Assembly (NCBI GenBank): GCA_003096535.1
Contig: QEKJ01000009.1
Span: 1 to 64,000 of the forward strand
DNA: 64,000 nucleotides
DNA from: Agathobaculum butyriciproducens
Lineage (GTDB): Bacteria > Bacillota > Clostridia > Oscillospirales > Butyricicoccaceae
Direction of reading: 5' to 3'
Under the pieces are notes generated by a model. The model saw only the letters and a list, made by a program, of their open reading frames with translations, was not told the DNA's origin and searched no databases. Both the position numbers and the translations under genes were made by a program. Shown here piece by piece: positions 63,101 through 64,000 of the stretch. Every line of letters begins with the position of its first letter. The stretch's first letter is position 1.

Positions 63101-64000
63101 ATGCAGCTTTACGACGAACTGAAAGCGCGCGGTCTGATCGCGCAGGTAACGAACGAAGAAGAGATCAGCGAGATGATCAACAACGGCAAGGCAACGTTCT
63201 ATATTGGCTTTGACCCGACCGCAGACAGCCTGCACGTTGGCCACTTTATGGCGCTCTGCCTGATGAAGCGCATGCAGATGGCAGGCAACAAGCCGATCGC
63301 GCTAATCGGCGGCGGTACCGCTATGATCGGCGACCCGTCCGGCCGTACCGATATGCGCTCGATGATGACTGTCGAGACCATCCAGCATAACTGCGACTGC
63401 TTCAAGAAGCAGATGGAGCGCTTCATCGAATTCGGTGAGGGCAAGGCGCAGATGGTGAACAATGCCGACTGGCTGATGAACCTCAACTACATCGAGTTCA
63501 TCCGCGACATCGGCTCGTGCTTCTCGGTCAACAACATGCTCCGCGCCGAGTGCTTCAAGCAGCGCATGGAGAAGGGCCTGAGCTTCCTCGAATTCAACTA
63601 CATGCCCATGCAGTCCTACGACTTCTACTACCTGTTCAAGAACTACGGCTGCAACATGCAGTTCGGCGGCAACGACCAGTGGAGTAATATGCTCGGCGGC
63701 ACCGAGCTGATCCGCCGCAAGCTGGGCAAGGACGCGCATGCCATGACCATCACCCTGCTGCTCAATTCTGAGGGAAAGAAGATGGGCAAGACCGCTTCCG
63801 GCGCAGTTTGGCTCGATCCGAACAAGACTTCTCCTTACGATTTCTACCAGTACTGGCGCAATGTGGACGATGCGGACGTGCTCAAGTGCATCCGTATGCT
63901 GACCTTCCTGCCGCTTGAGGAGATCGAGGCGATGGACAGCTGGGAAGGCGCACAGCTGAACAAGGCAAAGGAAATCCTCGCATACGAGCTGACCGCTCTG
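63101..64000 (+). CDS. tyrS: Tyrosyl-tRNA synthetase, N-terminal part (runs off the window)
   Basis: First 300 residues of a class Ic synthetase, open to the window edge. [18 protein letters not shown] has the HIGH motif as HVGH, GDPSGR follows, the tyrosine site is in [13 protein letters not shown] and [10 protein letters not shown], and the KMSKS loop reads KKMGKTASG. Charges tRNA-Tyr. CAGGAG lies 10 bases before the ATG. The gap after recN is only about 100 bases and has no T-box, unlike many Firmicutes tyrS genes. Confidence 0.96.
   Translation, partial: MQLYDELKARGLIAQVTNEEEISEMINNGKATFYIGFDPTADSLHVGHFMALCLMKRMQMAGNKPIALIGGGTAMIGDPSGRTDMRSMMTVETIQHNCDCFKKQMERFIEFGEGKAQMVNNADWLMNLNYIEFIRDIGSCFSVNNMLRAECFKQRMEKGLSFLEFNYMPMQSYDFYYLFKNYGCNMQFGGNDQWSNMLGGTELIRRKLGKDAHAMTITLLLNSEGKKMGKTASGAVWLDPNKTSPYDFYQYWRNVDDADVLKCIRMLTFLPLEEIEAMDSWEGAQLNKAKEILAYELTAL

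Overview
The window reads as a chromosomal segment of a Gram-positive, spore-forming, anaerobic Clostridia bacterium with GC-rich coding sequence. The evidence is a complete spoIIIA operon, a SpoVB-like flippase, two SpoIID/D,D-carboxypeptidase-type wall enzymes, a lysine riboswitch, a T-box leader and sigma-A promoters of the TTGACA-17-TATAAT type. Gene order and style fit gut Oscillospirales (for example a Butyricicoccus/Agathobaculum relative), but the genus is inference. Nothing looks like a prophage, plasmid or CRISPR region; almost everything is core genome.

Layout. 1-6.8 kb: tRNA-Lys, small proteins, two VOC proteins, an alpha/beta hydrolase, a DapL-like aminotransferase, exonuclease III, a secreted D-Ala-D-Ala carboxypeptidase. 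7.1-14.3 kb: F-type ATP synthase operon whose c subunit carries a Na+-type two-carboxylate motif. 14.4-16 kb: DUF1275 protein and HAD phosphatase. 16-20.6 kb: inositol catabolism genes (iolG, a binding lipoprotein, iolE; minus strand) with a divergent AraC regulator. 20.8-26.2 kb: SpoVB-like flippase, DUF1858 redox protein, trmK, a Nif3-family gene, rqcH. 26.3-29.5 kb (minus): asd-dapA-dapB under a lysine riboswitch. 29.6-34.9 kb: SpoIID-like protein, queA, tgt, brnQ. 35.2-38.2 kb (minus): a 1000-residue secreted phosphodiester glycosidase with SLH domains. 38.6-46.1 kb (minus): aroF-aroB-aroC-pheA-aroA-aroE/aroK fusion behind a T-box. 46.5-51.2 kb: spoIIIAA-AH. 51.3-64 kb: asp23, nusB, a TsaD-like gene, xseA, xseB, ispA, a 640-nt structured RNA recognised as OLE RNA, its membrane partner gene oapA, dxs, tlyA, nadK, argR, recN and the start of tyrS.

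Two non-coding systems stand out. First, 55861-56510 between ispA and dxs has the size, closing helix, neighbouring membrane-protein gene and operon context of OLE RNA, a large ribonucleoprotein RNA best known from extremophilic and anaerobic Firmicutes. Second, two islands (34930-35214 on plus, 38284-38602 on minus) flank the glycosidase gene in inverted orientation. They share the same order of six hairpins, with compensating sequence changes and a conserved tail, and each is bracketed by a direct copy of a locus-specific terminator hairpin. I do not recognise this family. It is the best candidate here for something undescribed: a structured RNA or a structure-defined mobile element that targets terminators.

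A third, weaker theme is a dispersed family of degenerate purine/pyrimidine-word repeats in intergenic gaps (4571-5010, 12375-12460, 44605-44640, 46430-46470, 53302-53398). Two copies sit inside operons, between atpG and atpD and directly before xseA.
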